Shown here: in pieces, positions 36,529 through 50,684 of the stretch
How the letters are laid out: every line of letters starts with the position of its first letter
Numbering within the stretch: the first letter of the stretch is position 1
Source of the DNA: Notolepis coatsorum
Lineage: Eukaryota > Chordata > Actinopteri > Aulopiformes > Paralepididae
Direction of reading: 5' to 3'
NCBI GenBank assembly: GCA_963971535.1
Contig: OZ020594.1
Span: forward strand, 114,348,418 to 114,412,417
DNA length: 64,000 nucleotides
The notes under the pieces: model-generated
Database searches by the model: none
Told to the model about the DNA's origin: nothing
The model's input: the letters and a program-made list of their open reading frames with translations, nothing else
Translations under genes and position numbers: made by a program

Positions 36529-39500
36529 TCACAAAGTCATGGGGTCATGGTCGTCATCAATAGTATCGGGGAGCCTTGGCAACTCTATTAGCCTCGCCAC
36601 GGGTCGGGTGTAGATCCGCCCTTGGACGAGCACTTCGGCTGCTCGGACCTTTCCGTCGGCACCGGTGATCACTTTGCTTACGCGGCCAGCCGGCCACATA
36701 GCTCGGGGTAGTGACTGGTCGATAATCATGACGACTGTTCCTTCTGTCAAATTGTCTCTCTCTTTCACCCATTTCTGGCGGGTCTGTAGAGACGGTAGAT
36801 AGTGGAGTAGGAAGCTGTTCCAAAACTTGTCAGCCAATACTTGACTGTACTTCCACATTCTTCGGTTGTTCGCTTCTTCAGGCCTGTACATTGTCTGTGG
36901 TAGCGCGGGGTCCAGCCGCCCCATCAAGAGTGTGTTGGGGGTGACTGGGTCGACATCTGCTACATCACTTGAGACGTAACCGAGGGGCTTTGAGTTCAAT
37001 ACTCCCTCGATCTCCGTGAGGACTGTCATTAGGACTTCTTCCGCCACGGTCTGGGCCCCAAGCACGGCGTACAGGGCTGTCTTTATTGAACGTACTTCTC
37101 GTTCCCAAGTTCCACCGAAGTGAGGTGCATTCGGGGGATTAAACTGGAAGTCAATCTGGGATGGAGCGAGGTGGGTCTTAAGTTCTGGGCCCATAGCTTG
37201 GAAGCTCTCTCTCAGCTCTCTTTCTCCGCCTTTGAAGTTTGTCCCGTGATCAGACAATAGTATAGACGGTTTGCCTTTCCGCGATGTGAATCTTCGGAAG
37301 GCCATAAGGAATGAGTCTGTGCTCATGGTTGGAAGGAGTTCTATATGCATCGCTCGGGTGGTCATGCATTTGAATACAATACCCCACCGCTTCTCGGTTC
37401 CTCTTCCTTTCTTTACATACAGCGGGCCGAAACAGTCCATACCGGTGGAGTGAAAAGGCTTGTCGCCGAGTCGGAGGCGACAGGGAGGTAGGTCAGCCAT
37501 CCGGGGTATACTGGGCTGCGCTCGCCATTTACGACAGTCTAGACAGGTTCGCTGGAAGCGCCGCACTGCTTCTCTCCCTTGCAGTATCCAATAACGACGT
37601 CTGATCTCCGCGAAGACTCTCTCTGCCCCGGCGTGATGCACATCCTCATCGTATTTCTTTATGATCAGCTCTGTGACCTTGTGTCGGCTGTTTAAGACTA
37701 TCGGGTACTTGACGTCATCCGGTACGTCTGGAGCTCTCCGCAGACGACCACCCACTCTGATGAGACCATGGGCGTCGCTCTCGGGGGCTAGGTGGAGCAA
37801 TCTGCTGTCTGATGGGACGGGCTTTGCTCCCTGTAGACAGTCTAGCTCATCGGGAAACGAGTCTCTCTGGGCTCGTTGTAGGAGAAGAAGTTCTGCTTCT
37901 TCGTAGTCAGCTGCAGTAATGTCAGTAGTGAGCTGAACCTCTGGGTGGTGCCACAGGAATGTCTTTAGCTGCGCACTCTCTAGGGTGAGGCAATCGTCTA
38001 TGTCGGGGTCTGTGGAGACGAGTGTGTTCAATCCACAGAACATAGATTTCTTGTTCTCGGCCTCCTCTTTACTCGCTTCCCGTGGGGTGGGTGTAGGCCA
38101 CTCTTCTTCCGGGAGCTTGAGGAACTCTGGCCCGTCACTGTATAGGTTGTGACGGGTGAGGTCATCCAGGGACATTCCCCGGGTGATGACGTCAGCTGGG
38201 TTGTGTTTTGTGTCCACATACTTCCAGCTTGCTACTTCTGTTAAATCTTGAATCTCTGTGACTCTGACTCCCACGAAGACCTTGTATCTGCACGAATCAG
38301 ACCGGATCCATGTGAGTACTGTCGTGGAGTCTGACCACAAGATGGTTCTTTGCACCGGAATGGTGAGTTCACGTTGGATTAACGTGGCGAGTTGCGCTCC
38401 TGCTAGGGCTGCGCAGAGCTCTAGACGCGGGATAGATTGTTGCTTGCGTGGGGCTATTCTTGAGCGAGCCAGGATGAAAGCAGTATGTATTTCTCCTCCC
38501 TCCTCTCGGGCACGCAAGTAGGCCACCGAACCGTAGGCTACTTCGGAGGCGTCGCTGAAGACGTGCAGGTCCATCTGGCACGTCTCCGGCCTCACTGTGG
38601 GTGGGAAGTAGCTGCGGCGTATGTTGACACCTGGGAGTGAGCTGAGTTCCGTCTCCCACTCTCTCCATGTGGATGCAAGGTGTTCGGGTATGGGGTCGTC
38701 CCAGCCCTGGTCCTTGTCCCATAACGCTCTTACAATCATCTTTGCCCTGGTGGTGTAAGGTAGAATACATCCCAACGGGTCATATTGTCTGGCGAGTGTT
38801 CTGTATACACTCCGTCTTGTGGTCGGTAGTGCAGTCGACCTTTCCTGCTCCTTGGTCAGGGGTGTGTGTTTATAATGGAGCGAGTCTGTTTTGAAGCGCC
38901 AGACTAGTCCTAATGTCATTTCTTGGGCTTCTCCTGGGATGGTCGCCATCCAGGTCTCGCTGCTTGCTGCCTTGTCCTCGGGGGAGAGGCTGCGCAATAC
39001 TTGCGGGTCGCTGCTGGCCCACTGCCTGAGATCAAAGCCGCCTTTGATCAGGGAGGCGCGGAGCTTGAGTAGAAGGGCCTCGGCTTCTTCTGGCGTCGAG
39101 ACGCTTTGCAGACAGTTGTCCACGTAGAAACTATTTCCTACACTTTGTCGGACCTCTTCATCAGCTGCTGGGTCCTCTGCGATGTGTTTTTGCAGTGCAA
39201 ACGTAGCACAGCATGGGCTGCATGTGGTTCCGAAAGGGAGGACTTCCCATTGATAGATGGCTGGTTGCTCGTCCCCGATCCTCTCTCTCCATAGGAACCG
39301 CAGCAGGGGCTTGTCCTCCTCCACTAGTCTCACCTGCAGGAACATCCCTTTGATGTCGCCGCTGATGGCCACCTTGTCTTGGCGGAAACGTAGTAACACG
39401 CCTAGTAGAGAGGGGCCGAGTGTTGGGCCGGGCAAGAGCTCTTTATTCAGATTTTGTGATCCGATCTGGTAGCTGCAGTTGAACACAATACGATCCTTGC

Positions 39501-40485
39501 CGTTGTGGTGGACTTTGTGGTGCGGCACGTACCATGATTCGGTCGTCTGATCGGCCTCTTTAATGTCAATTTTCTTTATGTGTCCCGCTGTGATTAGCTT
39601 GTTAATCTCAGCGCGGTACACAGTCTCTTGAGCGGGGTCTCTGGCTAGGCGCCGCTCTGTGTTCAATAGATACCGCTCCGTCGCTTCTTTTGGGGCGTGG
39701 AAGGTAGGCATACCCTCTCGCCTCAGGAGTGGAGTTGCGTATCTCATCACTCCATTGACTTTGACTCTCTTTGTCCCCTGCTCGAGGAGGGCTATAGCGT
39801 AAATGTCTTCCTTGGAACGAATGTCTTTCTTTTCGTTCTTAAAGGGCATTGTCTCTAGTGTCCATAGCCTCTCGACATGCTGTAGGAGGGTGGTGTCTTC
39901 TTCTGTCACTCTGGAGTAGAGGCAGCTAGTGGCTGCTGTTCGGTTAAGAGACCTAGCGAGGGGGCCTTGTAATGTCCATCCTAGGCGGGTCTCGACTGCT
40001 GCAGGACAGCCTCTGGGCCCTGTGTGGACCCGGTCCATCGGGACGATGAGGTCTGCATGGTCGGAGCCTATCAGCAGGGTCGGGGTGGCACCGTCTATGA
40101 GCGGTATAGGTAGTTGGCGCAGGTGCACATATTTATCCATCAGCTTGGCGATGGGGTAGGTGTACTGCGACAGGCCTATTTCTTGGCTGGTGAAAGCGCT
40201 AGTAATCCTATACCGTCTCTCTGGCTGCCCGCTTGCTGCGATAGTGAAGGAGACATTCTCGCCCTTTATCGTCTTTAGATCTCTTCTTATTGTCCGAATC
40301 GTCATTTGGTTTTCGCTCCCCCGCAGCCCCAGCTGGGCCGCAGCGGACGCGAGGAGAAGGGTCTTCTCTGACCCGTCGTCAAGGACGGCGTAAGTGTCCA
40401 TGACCTTGTCTTGGTAACTCAATGTTACGCGGACCACCTTTAAGAGCACCCGGGCGCCCCCGCTGCTGGCGGGGTCAATGTACAT
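36529..40485 (-). CDS. pol: BEL/Pao Pol polyprotein (protease, RT, RNase H, integrase)
   Basis: 1318 codons without a stop. Protease lies near residues 30-140, with a BEL-style active site LDDGS (36-39) in place of DTG. RT spans about 310-480, with ISGDIKGMFLQV and a catalytic box reading YVDN (454-457) where most RTs have YxDD. RNase H is at about 640-770 (FSDASEVAYGS, WSDSTTVLTWI). The integrase has a zinc-binding H/H/C/C region ending TCLDCRKW (980-987) and a D1017, D1079, E1128 triad (GMDCFG, LLSDHGTNF, GGTWERE). The C-terminal DUF5641-like domain is near 1260-1300. It begins in the +1 frame relative to gag with an 11-bp overlap, so translation needs +1 frameshifting or reinitiation at the ATG at 40485. 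It replicates and integrates the element. Confidence 0.95.
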   Translation of the reverse strand: MYIDPASSGGARVLLKVVRVTLSYQDKVMDTYAVLDDGSEKTLLLASAAAQLGLRGSENQMTIRTIRRDLKTIKGENVSFTIAASGQPERRYRITSAFTSQEIGLSQYTYPIAKLMDKYVHLRQLPIPLIDGATPTLLIGSDHADLIVPMDRVHTGPRGCPAAVETRLGWTLQGPLARSLNRTAATSCLYSRVTEEDTTLLQHVERLWTLETMPFKNEKKDIRSKEDIYAIALLEQGTKRVKVNGVMRYATPLLRREGMPTFHAPKEATERYLLNTERRLARDPAQETVYRAEINKLITAGHIKKIDIKEADQTTESWYVPHHKVHHNGKDRIVFNCSYQIGSQNLNKELLPGPTLGPSLLGVLLRFRQDKVAISGDIKGMFLQVRLVEEDKPLLRFLWRERIGDEQPAIYQWEVLPFGTTCSPCCATFALQKHIAEDPAADEEVRQSVGNSFYVDNCLQSVSTPEEAEALLLKLRASLIKGGFDLRQWASSDPQVLRSLSPEDKAASSETWMATIPGEAQEMTLGLVWRFKTDSLHYKHTPLTKEQERSTALPTTRRSVYRTLARQYDPLGCILPYTTRAKMIVRALWDKDQGWDDPIPEHLASTWREWETELSSLPGVNIRRSYFPPTVRPETCQMDLHVFSDASEVAYGSVAYLRAREEGGEIHTAFILARSRIAPRKQQSIPRLELCAALAGAQLATLIQRELTIPVQRTILWSDSTTVLTWIRSDSCRYKVFVGVRVTEIQDLTEVASWKYVDTKHNPADVITRGMSLDDLTRHNLYSDGPEFLKLPEEEWPTPTPREASKEEAENKKSMFCGLNTLVSTDPDIDDCLTLESAQLKTFLWHHPEVQLTTDITAADYEEAELLLLQRAQRDSFPDELDCLQGAKPVPSDSRLLHLAPESDAHGLIRVGGRLRRAPDVPDDVKYPIVLNSRHKVTELIIKKYDEDVHHAGAERVFAEIRRRYWILQGREAVRRFQRTCLDCRKWRAQPSIPRMADLPPCRLRLGDKPFHSTGMDCFGPLYVKKGRGTEKRWGIVFKCMTTRAMHIELLPTMSTDSFLMAFRRFTSRKGKPSILLSDHGTNFKGGERELRESFQAMGPELKTHLAPSQIDFQFNPPNAPHFGGTWEREVRSIKTALYAVLGAQTVAEEVLMTVLTEIEGVLNSKPLGYVSSDVADVDPVTPNTLLMGRLDPALPQTMYRPEEANNRRMWKYSQVLADKFWNSFLLHYLPSLQTRQKWVKERDNLTEGTVVMIIDQSLPRAMWPAGRVSKVITGADGKVRAAEVLVQGRIYTRPVARLIELPRLPDTIDDDHDPMTL

Positions 40486-42754
40486 AACACTTTGTGCTGC
40501 TTGAGGGTGCAGGCTTTCTTCTGTTACTGTCGTGTAGGACGTCTAGGTGGGCTCCGTCACACCGACTACACCTCTTCTTTAAGCGGCAATCGGCTGCCAT
40601 GTGACTGCGCGCACATCGGTAACAGCGTCGGTTGGACTTTATCCATTGACTCACCTCGTCGGCGGTCATCTTCTTGAACGTGTCACATTGTGACAGCCAG
40701 TGTTCCTTTTCGCAGTACGGGCACACCATCTTCCACTTCTCTTTCATCGAGGGGGTACTGTGGTTCTTGCTGCTCGGTACTGATTCTGATTGGTGCATGA
40801 CGGTCACCAATCTGCGGCCATCGTTTGCTCTCCTAGGTCCCTCTCTGGAGCTTGGTGTGCTCCGCATGAACGTATCCAACCGTAGGCTGTTGACTTCTCT
40901 CGCCAGGAAGTCGGCCAGGTCTAGGAGGGATGGCTCGGGACCGTTAGGATCACGGTGGTCTCTTTGCCGCCTGAAGCGCTCTTGTCGGGCGGGCGGAAGC
41001 TTCTCTAAAATCCTCTCGACATTAGAGTTTGCGTACAGTTCGTGCATACCCTTTTCTCTTTGCGCCCCCAGCATCCCTACCAGGGATTGTACCTTGATAG
41101 ACAGGTCATCTAGTGAGCGATTGTCTGTGGCTGGGGGTAGGCGGTCAATATGCCTTATCTCTTGTATTACGTAGTCCCATATGCGTCCATATCTTTGGTC
41201 GAGTGCTGCTAGAGCCGCGGTGTATGGGGTAGTAGAGGTGGCATAGGCCAGCGCTATATTGTGCGCTCGGGGCACCTTGAGGTGCTTCAGTAGGATAGCA
41301 TATTTGTACGGTTCATCAGCTACATCGGACATCATTGTCTCTAGGCACATTTGTAGCTCTGTGTACTGTGCTCTGTTCTCGTGTGTGAAGTCCGGGAACG
41401 TCGGTGTGCCAATGTATGATGCCATGGATGGCTGGCACATCGGTGAGCGTTGGAAGAGAGGCCTCCTAGGCGAGTCTCCTCTTACGCCTCTTGGTGGGCT
41501 GGTACCTGCTGGATACCATGGCCCGCGTATCCAGGTGCTGTTCCTCGGGGCTGGTCGTGCGTCAAGCTCACCCGTGAATTGAGTCGGGGGTCTGTAGCGC
41601 AGAGCCGCGGGGGTAAAGCCTGGGCTGTACTGGACCTCCTGGTCCTGTGGAGTACTGTGCTGCTGTTGGGCTTGACTCTCCTCCTCTCCCTCTTCTTCTT
41701 CCTCTGGCAGGTCCTCTAGATCCTGTAGTCGTCTATTTAGCCTCTCCGCGGTGTAGACCGTTTCTTCCTTGTAGCTGGGTCTCACTTGGACCGGTCGGGG
41801 AAGGGGTTCGGAGGGGGGTATAGGCTCTCTCTGGTGGTCGGGCTCAGGGTCGCTTGATCGGGTGGGGGAGGGTGCCCTTGACCCTTGTCTTGATGAGGCC
41901 CTGGAGCCCCGTGCAGAGGGAGGGGGTGTTGCCCTGGTAATCAGCTGCTCCATTATCTGCGCTTGTAATCGGTCACGCTCGGCTTCGCGCTTGGTGAGAG
42001 CGGGGTTGCGCTCTGCTTCTCTTTGGGCACCGGCAGCGGCGCGCTGGGCTTCGGCCGCGGCGCGCTGGGCTTCGGCCCGGTCCCTTCCCATATTCTCTTC
42101 CGTCTGAAGGCGTCTAATCTCTAGACGTATACGATCTTCGTCGCTCCGTTGCTGCGCTTGAAGGCGTTCTCTTTCCATGGAAGAATGTTCACGCTCACTA
42201 AGCGTCTGTGCTTGGAGTCGATCGCGCTCTGTTGAGGCTGCCAGGCTGGCGAGGAAGGCCTGTGCCAGCATCTTGTCCGCCTCGCTGGGGGAAGACGCTG
42301 GTTGAGGTGATCCGCTCCTGGTAGTACTCGTTGGAGATCCGTTCTCCTGTGGCGAGTCCTGGAGATCCATCTCCGGGGTGCTCGCCTCTTCTTGTAGTGG
42401 GTCGAGTTCCATCCCTGGAGGGCTGTCTTTATCCTGGAGCTCTCCGGGGACTACTTCTTCGGTCTTGGCGGGGGGTAAAGTCATGTCAGGTCCCTCCTGG
42501 TCCCCACTGTGAGCTTGGTCAGTTACGTTAGAACCCACTAGGGCCTCTATTGGCGGGGTAGCCTGGTCGATAGGGTCGGACATAATTTTACTATCTACTT
42601 TTTCCGCGTTTACCGTCTGTAGAAAGCTAGGTAGTATATTGGCAACGCAATCCTCTAAGTACTGAGGTGTCTGCCGTCTACGCTGCGGGCGATCTATTTT
42701 AGGAGAACCGTTTTGTGGAGTGTTCATCATTGGCCATGTCAATATTAATACCAC
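40475..42754 (-). CDS. gag: BEL/Pao Gag
   Basis: 759 codons uninterrupted. The native start may be one of the Met codons a few residues in (MMNTPQNG) rather than the first. The N-terminal third is Pro/Ser/Glu rich. The region around residues 160-280 is a long charged Arg/Glu/Gln helix with AEAQRAAAEAQ repeats (probable coiled coil). A DUF1759-like capsid region follows near 400-560 (FPDFTHENRAQYTELQ, YAILLKHLKV). The C-terminal part has three zinc knuckles (CPYCEKEHWLSQC, CYRCARSHMAADC, CSRCDGAH). It forms the particle and binds RNA. The stop at 40475 overlaps the start of pol. Confidence 0.92.
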   Translation of the reverse strand: MVLILTWPMMNTPQNGSPKIDRPQRRRQTPQYLEDCVANILPSFLQTVNAEKVDSKIMSDPIDQATPPIEALVGSNVTDQAHSGDQEGPDMTLPPAKTEEVVPGELQDKDSPPGMELDPLQEEASTPEMDLQDSPQENGSPTSTTRSGSPQPASSPSEADKMLAQAFLASLAASTERDRLQAQTLSEREHSSMERERLQAQQRSDEDRIRLEIRRLQTEENMGRDRAEAQRAAAEAQRAAAGAQREAERNPALTKREAERDRLQAQIMEQLITRATPPPSARGSRASSRQGSRAPSPTRSSDPEPDHQREPIPPSEPLPRPVQVRPSYKEETVYTAERLNRRLQDLEDLPEEEEEGEEESQAQQQHSTPQDQEVQYSPGFTPAALRYRPPTQFTGELDARPAPRNSTWIRGPWYPAGTSPPRGVRGDSPRRPLFQRSPMCQPSMASYIGTPTFPDFTHENRAQYTELQMCLETMMSDVADEPYKYAILLKHLKVPRAHNIALAYATSTTPYTAALAALDQRYGRIWDYVIQEIRHIDRLPPATDNRSLDDLSIKVQSLVGMLGAQREKGMHELYANSNVERILEKLPPARQERFRRQRDHRDPNGPEPSLLDLADFLAREVNSLRLDTFMRSTPSSREGPRRANDGRRLVTVMHQSESVPSSKNHSTPSMKEKWKMVCPYCEKEHWLSQCDTFKKMTADEVSQWIKSNRRCYRCARSHMAADCRLKKRCSRCDGAHLDVLHDSNRRKPAPSSSTKCYVH

Positions 42755-42777
42755 TATATTAATATTACGCTAGTTAC

Positions 42778-42795
42778 CCTCCGGCTCGAAGGACC
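42778..42795 (-). other. BEL/Pao primer binding site
   Basis: The minus strand directly after the 5' LTR reads GGTCCTTCGAGCCGGAGG, resembling primer binding sites of other BEL/Pao elements. I cannot name the tRNA with certainty. Its position fixes the internal end of the 5' LTR at 42796. Confidence 0.65.
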
Positions 42796-44640
<1,845 letters not shown>

Positions 44641-45054
44641 AGCGCCAAGAACGGCGAAAGTCGTTATTGCCCGCCATGCGTTGAACGCCAGGAACGATCA
44701 ATATAAAAATGTTTCGCCATGGCATTCATAATTCATCCAGCCTCCCTCCGGGATCCAGCTAGACCCTGTTTTGGTATTGCAACGCCTCAATACCGCCGCC
44801 TGGTGGATGGTCGGGCAAGTTACATACACGTAAAAACCGGAAGTGGTGGTCGGTGCGTCGAGGAAATCCCTCCGGCAGTCAACACTTGTTACGTGGGTCC
44901 AGACAAACACTGTAGTGCATTTGGATCGCTTCCATAACTCAATAATCAATATGATTTAGCCGTTTATAGCGCCATACAAACCGGAAATGGATCTAGGAGA
45001 TCGGCGTCGAATAATTGGGATATTTTTCCTCCAGTATCATCGGTGAACGGTAAG
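44641..45054. other. Repeat-like GC-richer stretch, unclassified
   Basis: Probably the continuation of the interspersed repeat begun at about 44200 (ACCCTGTTTTGGTATTGCAAC, AAACCGGAAGTGG). No paired ends were found and no frame with a recognisable domain. Confidence 0.35.
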
Positions 45055-47145
45055 AGGATTGATTGATTGATTGAAAACTTTATTAACAGATTGCAGAATG
45101 GGTACAATACAGTACAGCTCAATACACACAATTGTTAAGGGGATGCAGACCAGAGAAAGACTTTCGTCTTGTTTACATCAGGGTCCCCCATTTTAAATTC
45201 ATTAGGACATATATGACATACATGACATACAGATAGACAGTACTGCTACATCTATACATTTATGACATACCAGATTTGCAAATACAGAACTGTTTGTGAT
45301 ACAAAAAGAGTCCAGCAAAGGGAGTATATACATTTGATGTAAAAACTGAACATTGGAGGAGGTTGGGTGGGGTTGGGTGGGGGGGGTTGGGTAGGAGGGG
45401 TTGGGGGGGGGAAACACTGTACAACTGTACAAGCAACACTGTACATTGGAATATTGACAACCATACTAGGTAATTTACTGTACATTGGAGGGGGTTGGGG
45501 GGGGGGAACACTGTACAAACAAGCAAAACTGTACATTGGAATATTGACAAAAACCATACTAGGTAAATTACTGTACATCGGAGGGGGTTGGGTTAGGACA
45601 TTTACAGGGGCCAGTTTCGAATTGCAGTCTCCCGTAGGTGTTCTTTGAGAGTGGTTTTGAAAGTGGGTAGTGATTCACATTCCTTTACAGCTTTAGGTTG
45701 GGCATTCCACATTGATGTGGCATAATTGCGAAACGTGTTTAGTCCCTTGTTTGAGCCGAATCTGGGTTTACCATGATTTGTGGAGCTCCCTCTGGTGTTG
45801 TGTTCGTGGTATTCACTGACCTTTGGGAAGTATTTTGACATGTACGTGGGTACCTTGGTCATGTAGTGTATCTTGTAGACCAGGCCCATTGCAAGTTGCT
45901 GTACTCTGTCGTCTACTCTAAGCCATCCTAGGTTGTCAAAGTGGGCAGGGGTGAGGTGGGTTCTAGGAGTAAGGTCAAGCAGTAGTCTGACCAGTTTGTT
46001 TTGAGATGTTTGTAATTTTGTTTTTAGCGCCTTTGAGGTGCTTTGGTACCATGAGGTGCAAGCATAGTCGTAGTACCCTTGAATGAGTGCTCCTGCCAGA
46101 GTCTTCAGGGTATTCTTGTTTACCAGAGAGGAGATCCGGTACAAGAATCGAGTTTGTTGGTTGACTTTTTTTTATTACATTGGATGCCATTTTGTCACAG
46201 GAGAGATTAGCCTCTAGGATGGAACCCAGGTAGGTAATTTCGTCTTTCCTTGTGACAATATTGTCACCCACTGTAACTGAGAAGCCGTCGGTCTTGCTGA
46301 GTTTGTTATTTGAACCGAAGAGAATGGACTCTGTTTTGCCCAGGTGTAATGATAGTTTGTTATCAGCGAGCCATATGCAGATTCTGCCTAGTTCCGAGCT
46401 GTGGGTTTTTTCAACCTGTAACTTGTTCTTGTCAGAGGCCAGCAGGGCTGAGTCATCCGCAAACAGGAACAAGTTGCAGTCACAAGCTGACGACATGTCA
46501 TTTGCATAAATTAGGAACAGTAGCGGTCCTAGTATGCTTCATTGTGGAACACCACAGCTCACTGTGAGGGGGGGGGGATAGGGTACCGTTTACCTCCACC
46601 ATCTGTTCCCTCCCCTCAAGGTAGGATTGCATCCAGCTCACTGATAGACTATCAAAACCAATTGCTTTTAGCTTGTCAATCAGAATGGAGTGATTGACAG
46701 TGTCGAAGGCCTTTTGTAGGTCCAGTATGACCATGCCTCAGTATTTGCCCGTGTCCACCTCTTGTTTGATGTGGTCGTTCAAATAGAGAAGGCATGTGTC
46801 AGTGGAGTGGGATGTTCTGAAGCCAGATTGGAATTCGTAAATTAGATTTTTTTCCGCTAGGTACTTTTCGACCTGTTCGTAGACTATTTATTCCATGACT
46901 TTCGAGATGGAGGTGAGGATAGAAACAGGGCGGTAGTTGCCTGGGTCTAATTTGCTGCCCTTTTTGTGCAGAGGGGTCACCCTCGCAATTTTGAAGTCCT
47001 TGGGGACGTGTCTCATCTGTTGTTACCATTTCCAGCTTGAAGTCGTCCTTGCGGACCCCTAGGTTTTTGTAGTAAGCTACTAGGACACTAACGTTATTTT
47101 CAACCCAATTGTGCATTTCTTTGTTTGCAAACAGTCTGATCAATA
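45055..47145 (-). mobile_element. CR1/L2-group LINE, 5' truncated and frameshifted
   Basis: The 3' end has a (GATT)n tail at 45055-45075. The RT catalytic box NLFLFADDSALL lies at about 46440-46475. 46734 to 46498 encodes the DLQKAFDTVNHSILIDKL part, and 46144 to 45602 the C-terminal part (NKLVRLLLDLTPRTHLTPAH, FRNYATSMWNAQP). The frame changes at a poly-G run near 46570 and again near 46140 and 46740. Shorter copies of the same family are at 49210-49805 and 55130-56097, and its tail at 30660-30736. Confidence 0.85.
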
Positions 47146-47394
47146 TATCAACCCATACTAAATAAAGACGTTACTGACGATCAAGGAATTATAAACGACC
47201 CCCCCCCCTTTCCTTCATGCATGATGAAGCATAATGTATACCGATCATATACATTTGAATTTTTTAATATAGCGTGTAATAGGAAAGAAACGCTAATCGA
47301 TTATCTATCATATGCGTCAGGGCCTATAACTCGCGTTTTAGGAATTACTGCAGAAAAGCTTAAAAACATACTTATATTCTAGACGCTATTATTA
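47146..47394. other. Short unclassified stretch
   Basis: Contains a poly-C run at 47200. Nothing else is recognised. Confidence 0.3.
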
Positions 47395-48414
<1,020 letters not shown>

Positions 48415-48725
48415 TTTACATACATACATACATAGTAGATACATAATAGTACACATTACAGTACACACATATAGTACACATTACAGTACACATTACAGTA
48501 TAGTATACCTGCAGTATATAATAGTATATAGTACATAATAGTGTATACAGCACATATATAATGTGATGTGAGATATTATTATAGTACATGATATATACAA
48601 TATAATATAGTACCATAATGTAATAGCATATACTGCAAATATAGTTCAATATAATATAAAAATGTATTATAATATGATTATATAATGTGATATGATATAG
48701 CGTACAATACAGTATCATACGTATT
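48415..48725. repeat. AT-rich imperfect tandem repeats
   Basis: Reiterated AGTACACATTAC, ATAGTA and ATAATATA motifs. Long frames here are a consequence of the repeat. Confidence 0.7.
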
Positions 48726-48744
48726 TTCTTTTTAAATCTTTTTA

Positions 48745-48858
48745 TTAATATGCAATTAAAGCTCTTCTTCCCTTCTGTACCTATCAAAAATAGATTTGTT
48801 TAGTCTAGATTTGAATTGATTTATGTTTTCACAATAGTTTTCAGTTCATCCTCTAGCC
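48745..48858 (-). mobile_element. LINE remnant, first half (interrupted by hAT)
   Basis: It matches 26860-26985 and continues after the hAT at 50577-50672. Confidence 0.7.
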
Positions 48859-50568
48859 CAGTGGTTCCCAAACTGTGGTGCGCACACCCCTTGTGGTGCG
48901 CGAGCGCCTCAGTCTAGGACGGTGGTGCGTGACATGAAAAGGCTAATGGCGGTGCTATGGTGTTATTTTACTAATAAATATAACTACATTATTTAAAATG
49001 GGGATTTTCACTGTGTAAATCATGAAATTCAAGAAACGTTTTAATAAAAAACGTACGTTTTAATAATAATAATAAACAATAATGTCTCGGGCGTGTCTGA
49101 CACAGGTGTGCTTCATCTGTGCATGCAGACCGTGTTGTTGTGATGACGTAATCAAAACGTGCAATGTGTAACGTGAGCAGCTTGGCAGCTCTTCCTGCGT
49201 TCTGCAGCCTGTGATGAATGAATGAATGAAAACTTTATTTAACAGATTGCAGAATGGGTACAATACAGTACGGCTCAATACATACAATTGTTAAGGGGAT
49301 GCAGACCTGAGAAAGACGTTTGTCTTGTTTCCATCAGGGTCCCCCATTTTCAATTCATATAGACATTTATGACATACACAACATACATGACATTTATGGC
49401 ATAGGGACAAATAGGTATTTAGTACTGATACATTTGTGACATAACGGTATTCAAATATACAGTACTGTTACCCCTAGATCCTGACAGAGTATATACATAT
49501 GATGGGGAGGGGACTGTACATTAGGAGGGGGTGGGTGGGTGGGAGGGAAATATACATACGGCGGGGAGGGAATATATACATGCGGTGGTGAGGAGACTGT
49601 CTATTAGGAGGTGGTGGGGGTTTTGGGCATTTACGGTGGCCAGTTTCAAATTGCAGCCTCCCGTAGGTGCTCTTTAAGAGCGGTTTTGAATGTGGGCAGG
49701 GATTCACATTCCTTTACAGCTTTGGGTAGGGCGTTCCACATTGTTGTGGCATAATTGCGAAACGTGTTTAGTCCCTTGTTGAGCCGAATCTGGGTTTAAC
49801 ATGATTTCATGAATGCTAACTAACTCCTCTTGGGAGTCGCGCTGTTCCTATGTAAACTCTGCGACCGTGAGCAACGCATCCAATAAATGCGTCTTTAACA
49901 TGCTTTATATCCTCGCCATTACTATATGCCCGTCGCAGTTAAAACATTTTGAACTAACGTTAGCTTTAAGCTAGCTAACGCTTCCATTCCTCTTTGACCA
50001 GTCTCTCGTAAGATACGTCATCCCCCGCTAAGAGTCATGGGAGATGTAGTAAATACAACAGTCCTGTGTGTGTGTCTTTATGCAGATCGTTATGCAGTTT
50101 TAAAGCACCTTGGCTTTGTTCTGAATGCACTTTGTTGTAGTTATCCTACAGCGAAAAGAAAATGCACTTGACTTTAATGCACAGTTTGTTGTATGCAAAG
50201 AGAAAATGTTTAAATTGTACAATCTTTCAGCAGTCAGTCTGGAATTAATGTATGCATTCAAAAGTGCTGAATAAATGTTTTATGAGCCCATAATAGTGAT
50301 TATTAATATTATTTAAGTAAAGTTTTGCCATAATCATGTATTTTGCCATAATCAGGTAGCTGAAAAAAAAATACATTATATATATATATATTTATATTAA
50401 TCATTTTCGGCCTTTCGGCATTCGGTTTTCGGCCAACTGTTTCCTATTTTCGGTATCAGTTTCGGCCAAGAATTTCCCATTCGGTGCGTCGGAAACCCAT
50501 TGGGGGGTGCGTCAGCTAGGTCGGGAGGTGATAGGGGGTGCACGGCCAAAACAGTTTGGGAATCGCTG
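48859..50568. mobile_element. hAT element with 8-bp target duplication
   Basis: Ends CAGTGGTTCCCAAACTGTGG (48859) and ACAGTTTGGGAATCGCTG (ending 50568) are inverted repeats. The 8-bp duplication is CTCTAGCC on both sides (48851-48858 and 50569-50576). No transposase. A truncated LINE (49210-49805) is nested inside. The tract at 50400-50470 is rich in TTTTCGGCC motifs. Confidence 0.92.
49210..49805 (-). mobile_element. CR1-like LINE 3' fragment nested in hAT
   Basis: Same family as 45055-47145: (ATTC)n tail at 49214, 3' UTR, and the last codons (HSKPLLKST, KTALKEHL-type end) near 49640-49800. Only the last ~600 bp are present. Confidence 0.8.
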
Positions 50569-50576
50569 CTCTAGCC

Positions 50577-50672
50577 CATTCCACAGGGTGGCTCCGTAAG
50601 AGGAGATACACATTATTCTCAGGTTGGTTTTCATCAGAGGTTTTTTTAAGTTCAATGGTCCTCTGAGGTTGT
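50577..50672 (-). mobile_element. LINE remnant, second half
   Basis: Continuation of 48745-48858 after the hAT. It matches 26986-27095. Confidence 0.7.
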
Positions 50673-50684
50673 ATCATTGATAAG

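Noticed and set aside
44641..45054. Possible CpG-rich promoter or first exon of another gene
   Set aside because: It appears to be part of a repeat shared in part with 34100-34400. No start codon with a plausible product follows.
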